Positions 20,017 to 29,839 are shown, counted from the stretch's first letter. The stretch is DNA of 64,000 bases from Tropicimonas sp033101155 (GCF_033101155.1 NZ_JAWMPX010000009.1:62001-126000); one strand, 5' to 3'. Notes: generated from the sequence alone by a model not told the origin. Made by a program: numbers and translations.

Positions 20017-22350
20017 ATGCCTTCGACCTCCATGAAAGATGCCACCGCCTATCTCGATGAACCGAAGGCCGGCCGGCTGAACATCAAGTACTCCCCCGCA
20101 GGAGGCGAGGCGCTGGTCGAAAACCCACCCCGTTTCATGTGGCTGCCGGTGGTCGACGAGGGCGCGCATTATGTCCTGCGGGTCTCCATGGACGCCACCT
20201 TTCCGGAAGGCGAGACACAGGTCTTCACGGATATCCCGCTGAATTTCCTGACCCCGGATATTGTCTTCGCCCCGGGGCATTACCACTGGTCCTATGCCGT
20301 CTGGGACGCCGAGGCCTGCCAGCCCGCCACGGCCTGGAGCGGGGTTCGCGACTTCGTGATCCCCGAAGGCCTGCCGGAAGTGACGCTGCCCAGCCGTGCC
20401 AAGCGCTATGCCAACTCCGATATGGCACATCCGCGTCTCTGGCTTGGTCCGAAAGAACTGGCCGCTTTCAAGAAGGCCGTGGCCAAGGATCCCGATCACT
20501 GCACCTGGTCGACCTTCTACGAGAAATCCGTCACGCCCTGGCTTGACCGTGAAATCACACCGGAGATCAAGCCCTACGAGAACAACCAGCGCACGCCGCC
20601 GGTCTGGCGCCAGGGCTATATCGACTGCCAGGAGACGATCTACGCGGTCCGCCACCTCGCCGTTGCCGGTCATGTGCTGGGCGACCAGGCGATGCTGGAC
20701 CGCTCCAAGGAATGGCTGCTTTCGGTCGCCGAATGGAACCCGAAGGGGACCACGTCGCGCGCCTATACCGACGAATGGGCCTATCGCATCGCCACCGCGC
20801 TCGCCTGGGGCTATGACTGGCTCCACGGCGAGATGACGCAGGAGGAGCGCGACAAGGTCCGCGCTGCCCTGCTCGAACGGACCCGCGACGTGGCCGATCA
20901 CGCCATCCGCCACGCCAATATCCACACCTTCCCCTATGACAGCCACGCCGTGCGTTCGGTCTATGCGGTCATCATCCCCTGCTGCATCGCCATGCTCGGC
21001 GAGGAGCCGGAAGCGCAGGAATGGCTGGATTACTCGATCGAATTCCTCTCCACCGTCTACTCGCCCTGGGGCGACACCGATGGCGGCTGGGCTGAGGGCC
21101 CGCATTACTGGATGACCGCAATGGCTTACCTGGTCGACGGCGCCAATTACGTGAAGAACTTCGCCGGTTTCGACCTTTACCAGCGCCCATTCTTCCAGAA
21201 GACGGGCGACTTCCCGCTCTACACCAAGCCGCCCACCACGCGACGCTTCACGCTTGGCGATGACAGCACCATGGGCGACACGGTCTGCCTCAAGGTCGGC
21301 TACAACCTGCGCCAGTTCGCGGGTGTGACCGGCAATGGCGCCTATCAGTGGTACTATGACGAGGTGAAGCGGAACGACCCCGGCACCGAGATGATGTCCT
21401 ACAATTACGGCTGGTGGGACCTGAATTTCGACGAGATGTGCTACCAGCATGACTACCCGACCGTCGAGGCGGAGCCGCCGGCGGATGACCAGCGCCTGCG
21501 CTGGTTCAAGGGCACCGGCTGGGCCGCGATCCAGCACCGCATGGGCAACCCCGACGAACATATCGGCTTCGTGCTGAAATCCAGCCCCTTCGGCTCGATC
21601 AGCCACAGCCATGGCGACCAGAACGCCATGGTCATGTCGGCCTTCGGCGAAGACCTGATGGTCAATTCTGGCTACTACATCGGGTTCAACACTTCGATGC
21701 ACCGCAAGTGGCGGCGCCAGACGAAGTCGAAATGCACCATCCTGGTCAATGGCAAGGGCCAGTATGCCGACCGGGACAAGACCATGGCGATGCGCGCCAC
21801 GGGCGATCTGGAACTGGCCGAGCAGCGCGAGGATCACATCTATATCCGCGGCAACGCGACCGAGGCCTACAAGGTGCTCTCGCCGGAAGTGACGAGCGTC
21901 ACGCGCGAAGTCTATTTCGCTCATGACAGCTTCTTCGTCGTCGTCGACAGCATCGACGCCGACGAGCCGGTGAGCATCGACTGGTTGGCCCATGCCAATA
22001 ATGGCTTCGATGTCGGCTCCGACAGCTTCCGCTATACCGGCGAACGGGCGGGCTATTATGGCAAGTTCGTCTTCTCCGAAGCCGGCATGCCGACCGTCGA
22101 GCAGATCAAGGGCTATGACGATGCTGACCCCGCTGAGTTCGAGGGCAAGCCCATCGGATCGCGGATCGTCGCGCGCTTCCCGAAGGCGAAGCGCCACCGC
22201 ATCGCAACGCTGCTCGTTCCCTACCCGAAAGCTGCGCCGCGCCGGGTCTTCAACTTCATCGACGACCAGGGCTATGACGCCGATCTCTATTTCACCGATG
22301 CCGACGAGAATTCCTTCAAGGTTGTCGTGCAGAAGCTGATGAAAGCCTGA
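20017..22350 (+). CDS. PL15 exo-type oligoalginate lyase (Atu3025-like)
   Basis: A 777-residue cytoplasmic lyase with an N-terminal beta domain (DUF4962 type, about 1-130), an alpha/alpha barrel (about 135-470) and a heparinase II/III-like beta-sandwich (about 490-777). The catalytic residues described for Agrobacterium Atu3025 (Arg199, His311, Tyr365, His531) appear one position earlier: R198 in WRQG, H310 in YDSHAVRS, Y364 in GPHYW and H530 in SISHSHGD. The enzyme releases unsaturated monouronate from the end of alginate oligomers by beta-elimination. AAGGA lies 9 nt before the ATG and there is no signal peptide, fitting action after import by the upstream ABC system. PL15 also contains exo-heparinases, but the importer favours alginate. 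Confidence 0.92.
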   Translation: MPSTSMKDATAYLDEPKAGRLNIKYSPAGGEALVENPPRFMWLPVVDEGAHYVLRVSMDATFPEGETQVFTDIPLNFLTPDIVFAPGHYHWSYAVWDAEACQPATAWSGVRDFVIPEGLPEVTLPSRAKRYANSDMAHPRLWLGPKELAAFKKAVAKDPDHCTWSTFYEKSVTPWLDREITPEIKPYENNQRTPPVWRQGYIDCQETIYAVRHLAVAGHVLGDQAMLDRSKEWLLSVAEWNPKGTTSRAYTDEWAYRIATALAWGYDWLHGEMTQEERDKVRAALLERTRDVADHAIRHANIHTFPYDSHAVRSVYAVIIPCCIAMLGEEPEAQEWLDYSIEFLSTVYSPWGDTDGGWAEGPHYWMTAMAYLVDGANYVKNFAGFDLYQRPFFQKTGDFPLYTKPPTTRRFTLGDDSTMGDTVCLKVGYNLRQFAGVTGNGAYQWYYDEVKRNDPGTEMMSYNYGWWDLNFDEMCYQHDYPTVEAEPPADDQRLRWFKGTGWAAIQHRMGNPDEHIGFVLKSSPFGSISHSHGDQNAMVMSAFGEDLMVNSGYYIGFNTSMHRKWRRQTKSKCTILVNGKGQYADRDKTMAMRATGDLELAEQREDHIYIRGNATEAYKVLSPEVTSVTREVYFAHDSFFVVVDSIDADEPVSIDWLAHANNGFDVGSDSFRYTGERAGYYGKFVFSEAGMPTVEQIKGYDDADPAEFEGKPIGSRIVARFPKAKRHRIATLLVPYPKAAPRRVFNFIDDQGYDADLYFTDADENSFKVVVQKLMKA

Positions 22351-22414
22351 TCTCCGATTGCCGGCGCTCCCGGGTGCCGGCAATTGCTTCCCCCTCTCAC
22401 CACGGAGAAACCCG

Positions 22415-22747
22415 ATGGACATTACCAATTTCTGCTTCAGCAAGGATCACGAGCTTCAGGATCTCGGCGGGGGCATCAGCCGCCGCATGGCCGTCTATGC
22501 CGAGAACGCGATGGTCGTCGAAGTGCATTTCGAGAGCGGCGCCGTTGCCGCCATGCACAACCACCCGCATGAGCAGATCTCCTACTGCGTATCGGGCGTG
22601 TTCGAGTTCACGATCGGCGAGGAGACGAAGACCGTTCGCGCCGGAGACACGACCTACAAGCAGCCGAATATCCCGCATGGTGCCAAATGCATCGAGGCCG
22701 GCATGCTGCTCGACTTCTTCACGCCCCATCGCGAAGATTTCGTCTGA
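22415..22747 (+). CDS. kdgF: KdgF-type cupin, unsaturated-uronate linearisation
   Basis: A 110-residue single-domain cupin. Metal ligands are H48, H50, Q54 and H88 (MHNHPHEQ and IPHG), and the C-terminus LLDFFTPHREDF carries the conserved Asp/Phe/Arg set of KdgF. KdgF converts the cyclic 4,5-unsaturated monouronates produced by exo-lyases into the linear ketonised form (DEH/DKI). GGAG lies 7 nt before the ATG. It starts 64 nt after the PL15 lyase across a small GCCGGC hairpin, so it acts on that enzyme's product. DEH reductase, KDG kinase and aldolase genes are not in this window. Confidence 0.9.
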   Translation: MDITNFCFSKDHELQDLGGGISRRMAVYAENAMVVEVHFESGAVAAMHNHPHEQISYCVSGVFEFTIGEETKTVRAGDTTYKQPNIPHGAKCIEAGMLLDFFTPHREDFV

Positions 22748-22801
22748 TCCCGCACAGGAACTCCCCCGCGGGTGAATAGTTCTCCAAGCCCGCGATATCA
22801 G

Positions 22802-22836
22802 CCGCCTCCGCCTTCGGGCGGGGGCGGTCCTTCTTT
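22802..22836 (+). terminator. Terminator of the alginate operon
   Basis: An 11-nt arm CCGCCTCCGCC, UUCG-type tetraloop TTCG and GGCGGGGGCGG arm with one mismatch, followed by TCCTTCTTT. It lies 55 nt past the kdgF stop. Confidence 0.7.
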
Positions 22837-23026
22837 CGGGGCAGGGGGGACCGCTCCGGTCCAGTTTTCTCTGCAGTGCCGCGACAGCTGGTAGTTGCGC
22901 CCCGTGTCCGATCTGACCCGACGAAATTGAACGATCCGCGCCGTCGCCATGACAAAGGGATGACACCTGAAGTGTAAGCTCGTAAACAGACCGCGCCCCC
23001 TCTGCCGGATTCGGAGCCACCGCCTC

Positions 23027-24514
23027 ATGCCTGCCGCGCTCGAAAACTCGAAGCCCTTCCTTGCCCACCCATTTGACGACGACAAACTCCGCGAGGAATG
23101 CGGTGTCTTCGGGGTCACGGGCGTTGCCGATGCCGCCAATTTCATCGCTCTCGGCCTGCACGCGCTGCAACATCGCGGCCAGGAAGCCGCCGGGATCGTC
23201 ACCCACAACCAGGGTACGGGGTTCCACTCCGCGCGCCGCTTCGGCTACGTGCGTGACAACTTCACCTCCGCCAAGCTGATGGAAACGCTGCCCGGCGATC
23301 TCGGCATTGGCCATGTGCGCTATTCGACCGCTGGCTCCAAGGGCCGGACGGAGATCCGAGACGTGCAGCCCTTCTTTGGCGAGTTCTCCATGGGCGGGGC
23401 GGCGATTGCCCATAACGGGAATCTCACCAATGCGGATGCACTGCGCCGCGAGTTGATCGATCGCGGGTCGATATTCCAGTCCGGCTCGGACAGCGAATGC
23501 ATCATCCACCTGATGGCCCGCTCGCTGCAGCGTGACATCCCCGAACGAATGAAGGACGCGCTGCGCCGGGTCGAGGGCGCCTTCTCTGTCGTGGCGATGA
23601 CACGCACCAAGCTGATCGGCGTCCGGGACCCGCTGGGTGTGCGGCCGCTGGTGCTGGGGCGGATCGGCGATGGCTGGGTGCTGTCTTCCGAGACCTGCGC
23701 GCTGGACATCATCGGTGCCGAGTTCGTGCGTGAGATCGAGCCGGGCGAAATGGTCGTGATCGCGCCCAATGGTGGGGTGAAGAGTCACCGGCCTTTCGAA
23801 GCGCGGCAATCACGCTTCTGCATCTTCGAACATGTCTATTTCTCACGCCCCGACTCGATCCTCGGCGGTCAGTCGGTCTACGAGACCCGGCGTCAGATCG
23901 GTGTGGAACTGGCACGAGAGAATCCGGTCGATGCGGATCTCGTCTGCCCGGTGCCGGATTCGGGCACGCCGGCGGCCATCGGTTTCAGCCAGGAAAGCGG
24001 CATTCCCTATGCGCTCGGCATCATTCGCAACCAGTATATGGGCCGGACCTTCATCGAGCCCTCCGAACAGATCCGCAACATGGGCGTGCGGCTGAAACTG
24101 AACGTGAACCGGGCGCTGATCGCCGGCAAACGGGTGATCCTTGTCGACGATTCCGTGGTGCGCGGCACGACCAGCCGCAAGATCAAGGAGATGATCCTCG
24201 ATGCCGGCGCCAAGGAGGTGCATTTCCGCATCGCTTCCCCGCCGACCGCCTGGCCCTGCTTCTACGGCGTGGACACACCGCAGCGCGAGAAGCTTCTGGC
24301 CGCGACCATGTCTGAGGATGAAATGCGCGAGCACCTTGCCGTGGACAGCCTCAAGTTCATCTCGCTGGACGGGCTTTATCGCGCCGTGGGCGAGGCCAAG
24401 GGGCGCGATCCAAAGGCCCCGCGCTATTGCGATGCCTGCTTCTCGGGCGAGTACCCGGTGGAGCCGTCCGATATGCTGGAGCGTGGCTTCAAGCTGAAGA
24501 CGGCGGCCGAGTAG
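23027..24514 (+). CDS. purF: Amidophosphoribosyltransferase
   Basis: A 495-residue PurF, catalysing the first committed step of purine synthesis: PRPP plus glutamine to phosphoribosylamine. A class II glutaminase domain begins at C25 (EECGVFGV), so the first 24 residues are a propeptide that must be removed to expose the nucleophilic Cys. The phosphoribosyltransferase domain has the PRPP loop VILVDDSVVRGTTS. Cysteines in SRFCIFEH, TAWPCFYG and YCDACFSGEYP sit where Bacillus-type PurF binds a [4Fe-4S] cluster, so this is the iron-sulfur, propeptide-bearing type. Start ATG has CGGAG ten nt upstream. It stands alone as a transcription unit. Confidence 0.96.
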   Translation: MPAALENSKPFLAHPFDDDKLREECGVFGVTGVADAANFIALGLHALQHRGQEAAGIVTHNQGTGFHSARRFGYVRDNFTSAKLMETLPGDLGIGHVRYSTAGSKGRTEIRDVQPFFGEFSMGGAAIAHNGNLTNADALRRELIDRGSIFQSGSDSECIIHLMARSLQRDIPERMKDALRRVEGAFSVVAMTRTKLIGVRDPLGVRPLVLGRIGDGWVLSSETCALDIIGAEFVREIEPGEMVVIAPNGGVKSHRPFEARQSRFCIFEHVYFSRPDSILGGQSVYETRRQIGVELARENPVDADLVCPVPDSGTPAAIGFSQESGIPYALGIIRNQYMGRTFIEPSEQIRNMGVRLKLNVNRALIAGKRVILVDDSVVRGTTSRKIKEMILDAGAKEVHFRIASPPTAWPCFYGVDTPQREKLLAATMSEDEMREHLAVDSLKFISLDGLYRAVGEAKGRDPKAPRYCDACFSGEYPVEPSDMLERGFKLKTAAE

Positions 24515-24721
24515 ACGTCAGGCGCGTCCCGGCACGCAGCCCGCAGCACAACGAAAATCACGCATGGGTTGCAACACAGCCCGTCATCTCCTGTAAGCAC
24601 AAATTTTTGTGGATTTTCAGCGAAGATGTGTCACCCTCAGGTTGTGCGGTCTCGTGATCGCTGCGTGCGGAGGCGACTTTGCACCGGTGCTTGCATGGAC
24701 GGACCGACTGGGGAGGACCAC

Positions 24722-26644
24722 ATGCTGAAACTATTGTCGTCGGCGGCCTGTATTGCCGTCATTTCCGTGCCTGCCGCCGCGCAGATCGTTGTCAGTGAAG
24801 AGGCTGCGGAAGGCACCTTCGCCGCCCGCCCGTTTTCGCCTTATGCCAACCGGACCTTTCCGGAGCGGCCGCTCTGGGGCGAAACGCATCTGCATACCGG
24901 CCTGTCGCTCGATGCCGGTGCCTTCGGCAATATCCTCGGCCCGGATGATGCCTGGCGCTTTGCCAAGGGCGAGCAGGTGGTCTCCTCGACAGGGCAGCCG
25001 GTGCGTCTCAGCCGTCCGCTGGACTGGATGGTCCTGACCGATCACACCGACCTGATGGGCTTTGCGCCCGACCTTCAAGCCGGCGATCCCGGCATTCTCG
25101 CCGATCCGAAGGGGCGCGAATGGTATGAAGGGTATAGCCAGGGCGGCGAAGCGGCCGGAAAATCGGCCTTCGACCTGATCACCAATTTCTCGCAGATGAC
25201 GTTGCCAGAGGCGATCGTCGAAGCCTACAGTCCTGGCGCCGATGCTTTTGCCTTCACCTGGGAGAAGATCGTAAAGGCGGCCGAGGATCACAACGAGCCG
25301 GGCAAGTTCACGGCCTTCATCGGCTTTGAGTGGACCTCCGTTCCCAAGGGGTTCAACCTGCACCGCAACGTGATGCTGCGCGATGGCGCGGTGCGGGCCT
25401 TGCAAGTGGTGCCGCCGGTGACGCAACCGCCCATGGGCAGCACCGACCCTCTCTCGCTCTATGATTGGCTTGAGGCCTATCAAGAGAAAACAGGCGGCCG
25501 GGCCGTCGCGTTTTCGCATAATGGCAACCTGTCAAATGGCTGGCTCTTCCCGACGGAAGGCACGTATCACGGTGGCACGGTCGACGAAAACTACGTGACC
25601 CAGCGTGCCAAGTGGGAACCGCATTATGAGATCACCCAGATCAAGGGGGACGGCGAAGCCCATCCCTATCTGAGCCCGGAGGATGCCTTTGCCGATTATG
25701 AGAACTGGGATATCGGCAACCTGGATCTTACGGAACTAAAGACGCCGGAGATGCTGAAGGGGGAGTATGCCCGCGAAGCACTGAAACAGGGATTGGCCCT
25801 TGAAGCGAAACTGGGCGTGAACCCCTACAAGTTCGGCCTGGGCGGCGCGACGGACAGTCATACGGGGCTGACCACCGCCGAGGAGGAAAACTTCTTCAAC
25901 AAGTCGGTCAGCGTCGAGCCATCGCCAACGCGGATCGAGCATCCGTTCATCGCCAGTGACCTCGGCGAGATCCCCGGCCACATGATGGTTGCCTCGGGCT
26001 ACACGGCGGTCTGGGCAGAGGAAAACACGCGGTCGGCGATTTTCGATGCTTTCAAGCGGCGCGAGACATATGCGACCACCGGTCCTCGGATCGGGGTGCG
26101 CTTCTTCGGCGGCTGGGAGTTCACGGAGGACGACATTCGCACCCGCTCCATCGCCGAGGCCGGATATAGCCGGGGCGTGCCAATGGGTGGGGACCTTCGC
26201 CCGCGCGAAGGGAATGTAGCGCCGTCTTTCCTGATTGCTGCCCTGCGCGATCCGATCGGAGCCAATCTCGACCGGGTGCAGGTCGTGAAGGGCTGGATGG
26301 ACAGCGAAGGCGCGTTGCAGGAAAGGGTCTATGACGTTGCATGGTCCGGGGATCGCGTGCTGGATGCCGATGGCAATCTGCCGGAGGTCGGCAACACCGT
26401 GGATCTTGAGACCGCGAGCTGGAGCAACACGATCGGCACGTCGGAGATCGCCACTGTTTGGAGCGACCCCGATTTCGATCCGGCCGAGCGAGCGTTCTAT
26501 TACCTGCGCGTGCTGGAGATTCCGACCCCGCGTTGGGTTGTCTATGACAAGCTGCGCTTCGGAATCGAGTTGCCGGAAGAGGCGCAACTGATCCACCAGG
26601 AGCGGGCGTATTCTTCGCCGATCTGGTACACGCCCGAGGGGTGA
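24722..26644 (+). CDS. DUF3604 protein (PHP-like metal-dependent hydrolase fold)
   Basis: A 640-residue exported protein. The signal peptide is MLKLLSSAACIAVISVPAAAQ; GGGGAGG sits five nt before the ATG at 24722. After the signal come WGETHLHTGLS and MVLTDHTDLMGF, the H-x-H and D-H metal motifs of PHP-type hydrolases, then AFSHNGN and GGATDSHTGL, which complete a likely polynuclear metal site. DUF3604 proteins are widespread in marine proteobacteria and lack an agreed substrate. No neighbour shares its strand closely enough to form an operon: purF ends 207 nt upstream and the next plus gene is 2.9 kb away. Phosphoesterase or other hydrolase activity is a fold-based guess. Confidence 0.88.
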   Translation: MLKLLSSAACIAVISVPAAAQIVVSEEAAEGTFAARPFSPYANRTFPERPLWGETHLHTGLSLDAGAFGNILGPDDAWRFAKGEQVVSSTGQPVRLSRPLDWMVLTDHTDLMGFAPDLQAGDPGILADPKGREWYEGYSQGGEAAGKSAFDLITNFSQMTLPEAIVEAYSPGADAFAFTWEKIVKAAEDHNEPGKFTAFIGFEWTSVPKGFNLHRNVMLRDGAVRALQVVPPVTQPPMGSTDPLSLYDWLEAYQEKTGGRAVAFSHNGNLSNGWLFPTEGTYHGGTVDENYVTQRAKWEPHYEITQIKGDGEAHPYLSPEDAFADYENWDIGNLDLTELKTPEMLKGEYAREALKQGLALEAKLGVNPYKFGLGGATDSHTGLTTAEEENFFNKSVSVEPSPTRIEHPFIASDLGEIPGHMMVASGYTAVWAEENTRSAIFDAFKRRETYATTGPRIGVRFFGGWEFTEDDIRTRSIAEAGYSRGVPMGGDLRPREGNVAPSFLIAALRDPIGANLDRVQVVKGWMDSEGALQERVYDVAWSGDRVLDADGNLPEVGNTVDLETASWSNTIGTSEIATVWSDPDFDPAERAFYYLRVLEIPTPRWVVYDKLRFGIELPEEAQLIHQERAYSSPIWYTPEG

Positions 26645-26780
26645 CCCTTGAGATCCGCAGTTCGGGAACTTGTGCCCGTGCCGGGCATACAGCGTGACCC
26701 GAAGGGTGGGTTCCAGGCCGAGAATGCCGCTTCCCGCTTCCAGGTCAGGCGCCAGGTTCTAGCGCTAGCCGCATGCGATG

Positions 26781-26919
26781 CCGGGCGCGTGCCGCCGAGC
26801 CGTCGATGGGCTTTCGCGGCCCCTTCGGGGCCACGGTCCCATCTCGGCTCGAGCGGCGGTGGCACCGCTGCGCGGTGCCTGCCTTCGGCAAGGAGGAGCC
26901 GAGGTGCGGATCTTTTTTT
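26781..26919 (+). repeat. Structured intergenic repeat, family 1 copy A
   Basis: Begins TGCCGCCGAGC and shares a core of about 31 nt, starting GCTCGAGCGGCGG, with an inverted copy at 46.0-46.1 kb. The element folds well: an outer stem CTCGGCTC/GAGCCGAG encloses GGCACCG-CTGCG-CGGTGCC and TGCC-TTC-GGCA hairpins and ends in seven T at 26913-26919. It may serve as terminator between the convergent DUF3604 and SLC13 genes. The remainder of 26645-27054 holds another hairpin (26946-26965) and no gene. Confidence 0.6.
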
Positions 26920-27054
26920 GCACGTCGCTTGCGTCTCGTGGAACCGCGCCCGCTGACGCGGGCGCCCGGCCCAACGGGACAAGGGCATCTCTGATGCCCG
27001 CGGACGGGCGGGAGCGCTACCCGGTCGGTCCCAGCGCAGTCGTCTGTTCTGCGC

Positions 27055-28866
27055 TCAGAAAGGGAAAACCAGCGGGATCACGAAGATGGCGATCAGCATG
27101 ACCAACACGGTCAGAGGCAGGCCGCATTTGAGAAAATCGATGAACTTGTAGCCGCCCGGATTGACCACCAACGTGACCACCGGCGATGAGACAGGCGAGG
27201 CGAAACCCGCCGAGCCTGCAACCAGAACGGCGATGGCCATCGGCATCGGGGACACCCCCATCGAGATCGCCGCATTGACGGCGATAGGCGCAACGAGCAC
27301 CAGCGTTGCCGTATTGGACAGGATCCAACTCAGTGACATCGTCAGGAAGAACATCGCGAACATCACCGCGCGCGGGTTCTCCGCCCCGGCCATGCTGATC
27401 AGCCCGTCTACGATGATCTCCGTCCCGCCCGTCTTGTCGAGCGCAGTGGCCAGTGGCAGCATTCCGGCGATCAGTACCAGCGTCTCCAGCTTGATCGAGC
27501 GATAGGCCTGGTTGGTCGAGACCGTTCCGGTCAGCACCGCAGCGATTGCTGCGAGGATCACGGCAATGGTGATCGACATTCCGCCCAGAGACACAGCGAT
27601 CATCGTGAAGAGGATGATCATCGCGATCCAGAGCTTGTTCGAGTTGGGCACGGACAACGCGCGTTCGGCCGGCTCCTCGAGGACAACGAAGTCGCGGGAG
27701 CGGCTGTTGATACGGTCGAGCTTGGTCCATTTTCCGGCAACCAGCAGCCGGTCGCTCTTGCGTAGTTTCTCGTCCTTGAAACTGGCAACAGGATCGGGGC
27801 CGCGCTTGAGTGCCAGCACTTCGAGACCGTAAACAGACCGGAACTCCAGATCCTCGATGGTCTGGCCGAGCACGCTGGCCTCTGGGTGCACCATGACTTC
27901 CATGATACCCAGCGTGTCGATCCAGGCATTCATGTCGTCATAGAAACTGCTGACAAACTCGATGCCGGGGCGGTCCCGGAACGCGGCCATTTCGGCCTCC
28001 GAGCCAACGACGACGATGAGGTCCCCGGGCTGGAAATCCATGCCCGAGGAATACAGCGAGGTGTTGGCATTGCCGCGCGGTCCGCGCCGGCGGCGGGCGA
28101 GGATGCGGGGGGCAGAGAGCTCGAATTCGCGCGCTGCCGCGCCTTCATAGGCATGTTCGAGCCGAAGCACCTCGACCCGTTCGACGCCGTGGTCGCGATA
28201 CATCTCGGCAAAGGAGCGACTGCGGGTCCGGGGCTGGTCGGAGCCGTCGGCATATTTCGGGCCAAGCAGGTGACGGCCGACAAAGGCGAAGAAGACCAGG
28301 GTTCCGGCGAGAACGATGAAGCCGATAAGCGAGAAGCTGAAGAAGCCTAGCGGTTCGCCCGTCGCGTCGCGCAGCGCGTCCGAGACGGCGAGGTTGCCCG
28401 GTGTACCGATCAGCGTGAGCATGCCCGAAAGCAGCGCGCCGAAGGACATCGGCATCAGCAGCCGTGCGGCGTTGATACCGGTGTCGCGGGCCACGCGCAT
28501 GACGATGGGGATGAAGATCGCGACCACCGCCGTCGAGGACATGACCGAGCCCAGCAGCGCCGCCCCCGCGCAGAGCGGGATCATCAACCGGACCTCGTCA
28601 CCCTTGCCCTGTTTCAGGATCAGATCGCCCACGGTGCGGGCGACGCCTGTGCGGTCCAGCATTTCGCCGACCACGAAGAGACCGGCAACCATGATGATAA
28701 TCGTGGCGCCGAAGCCAGCAACGGCCTCGGTCGGGGTCAGGATGCCGGTGAGCGCCAGTGTCACGAGGACCAGCAGCGCGATCAGGTCGTAGCGGACCCG
28801 GTTGGAGGCCATCATGATCGCCGTGAGGCCGATCAGGTAGAAAACGATTGTTGCGTCGCTGGGCAT
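27055..28866 (-). CDS. SLC13/DASS-family permease with TrkA-C domains
   Basis: A 603-residue inner-membrane transporter. The two membrane halves (about 1-205 and 400-603) each carry a hairpin-like SNT/SST motif region (SSTAVVAIFIPIV; ILSNTATLVLVAPIAV), as in the divalent anion:sodium symporter group. Between them are two RCK-C/TrkA-C ligand-binding domains, typical of the bacterial subfamily linked to sulfate, dicarboxylate or organosulfonate transport. The ATG at 28866 follows AGGAAAG. It is isolated: convergent with the DUF3604 gene and preceded by a 670-nt gene-poor stretch. The substrate is not determinable from sequence. Confidence 0.9.
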   Translation of the reverse strand: MPSDATIVFYLIGLTAIMMASNRVRYDLIALLVLVTLALTGILTPTEAVAGFGATIIIMVAGLFVVGEMLDRTGVARTVGDLILKQGKGDEVRLMIPLCAGAALLGSVMSSTAVVAIFIPIVMRVARDTGINAARLLMPMSFGALLSGMLTLIGTPGNLAVSDALRDATGEPLGFFSFSLIGFIVLAGTLVFFAFVGRHLLGPKYADGSDQPRTRSRSFAEMYRDHGVERVEVLRLEHAYEGAAAREFELSAPRILARRRRGPRGNANTSLYSSGMDFQPGDLIVVVGSEAEMAAFRDRPGIEFVSSFYDDMNAWIDTLGIMEVMVHPEASVLGQTIEDLEFRSVYGLEVLALKRGPDPVASFKDEKLRKSDRLLVAGKWTKLDRINSRSRDFVVLEEPAERALSVPNSNKLWIAMIILFTMIAVSLGGMSITIAVILAAIAAVLTGTVSTNQAYRSIKLETLVLIAGMLPLATALDKTGGTEIIVDGLISMAGAENPRAVMFAMFFLTMSLSWILSNTATLVLVAPIAVNAAISMGVSPMPMAIAVLVAGSAGFASPVSSPVVTLVVNPGGYKFIDFLKCGLPLTVLVMLIAIFVIPLVFPF

Positions 28867-29538
28867 GGCAGCTTTCCTCAGGCGGGGCGCGGTTGCTTCG
28901 CTTTTGTCTTAAAGCAGGGTGGTGCCGACTGCGCCAGTCCCGAAGGCGAGTGAGGGCAGGTGGCGTCGCGGCGGAATGCGTGTTGGGGCACCTCCCGGCG
29001 GAATGGGGTGCCGTTCGCTCGGGGGCCAGGAAGCTTCAACTGGTGCCGTGCCGGCGTCAGCCAGTCGGGCCGGGCGGCCGTTGGCTGGAAAGCGTTCGCC
29101 CGTGTGTGTGTGCCAATGGCGCTCCCTCCCGTAATCTCCGTGCGGGGTCTTGCAGCATTCAGGTTCGGCCCGGGCGAGCGGTGGCCGAAGTCTTGGCGTC
29201 GGCGTCCACTCCGGGCGATTCTGACCTGCCGCGCAGCCGGGATCGTCGCTCGGAATACCGGGACAACACTCCACGCATCACAGTTTCGAAATCGACAGGG
29301 ACTGCGCGGAAAATTGCCAGCCCTTTACGCCTCCTCGCGCGATTTTCGGCCCAGCTTCTTCCGTACGCACCTGCGGGACTTCCGTCTTCCCCAAGGCGGC
29401 TGATAGCGGGGCCCCTGACCTGACGCGGCGGGATCACTCAACCGGTGCCGCGATGTTTCGAACAAATCTGCTTTGCCCGTGTCCCTTCGCCTGCGTCGCG
29501 CGGTGTCGGGGATGTGGCTGGGCGCAAAAAGGATGAAC
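28867..29538. other. Gene-poor stretch
   Basis: About 670 nt upstream of the SLC13 gene. Overlapping Arg/Pro/Gly-rich open frames on both strands show no family signature or usable ribosome-binding site. It contains short inverted repeats such as GGGGCACC...GGGGTGCC near 28994-29021 and direct repeats of GGCGGAATG. I see no supported gene or RNA. Confidence 0.5.
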
Positions 29539-29790
29539 ATGTCCGAGAACCAGAAGGTGGCCACCGCGGCCACGAAGAAGAATGAACTCCGCCTCGACCG
29601 CCTGTCGCTGATCGGAACCTTCGGCACCGAGACCAAGCGTCACGCGTTGCTGCGCCACTCGTCCGGGCGCATCTCGAAGGTCGAGATGGGCAAGCGGATT
29701 GCCGGGCAACAGGTGGTCGCTATTGCCGATGGCGCCGTCTTCCTGAAAACCAGCACCGGTACGCGGCGGTTGGAGATGCCCGAAGGCTGA
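29539..29790 (+). CDS. Small conserved-looking protein, PilP/GspC HR-like
   Basis: An 83-residue protein: a charged N-terminus, then LRLDRLSLIGTFG, ALLRHSSGRISKVEMGKRI, QQVVAIADGAVFLKTSTGTRRLEMP. The order of strands (LIGTFG... ALLR.. G..I.KV..G.. I.G..V..I.. G.V.L) looks like the small beta domain found at the end of PilP and in the HR region of GspC, which connects secretion and pilus parts. No pilus or secretion genes are nearby, so the comparison is only structural. I prefer ATG 29539, with AAGG 6-7 nt upstream, over ATG 29533. The SDR gene starts 49 nt later on the same strand. Confidence 0.65.
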   Translation: MSENQKVATAATKKNELRLDRLSLIGTFGTETKRHALLRHSSGRISKVEMGKRIAGQQVVAIADGAVFLKTSTGTRRLEMPEG

Positions 29791-29839
29791 GCCTTGCTTT
29801 CGCTTGACCTCGCGGGCGCGCCCGGTGCAGATGCGGCCC

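Noticed and set aside
19975..22443. An open frame of 822 codons antisense to the PL15 gene, and similar ones opposite algQ and cobT
   Set aside because: Same compositional effect; the sense genes have complete catalytic or binding residues.
28909..29403. Overlapping open frames on both strands in the stretch after the SLC13 gene
   Set aside because: No ribosome-binding site, Arg/Pro-rich composition and no recognisable motif on either strand.
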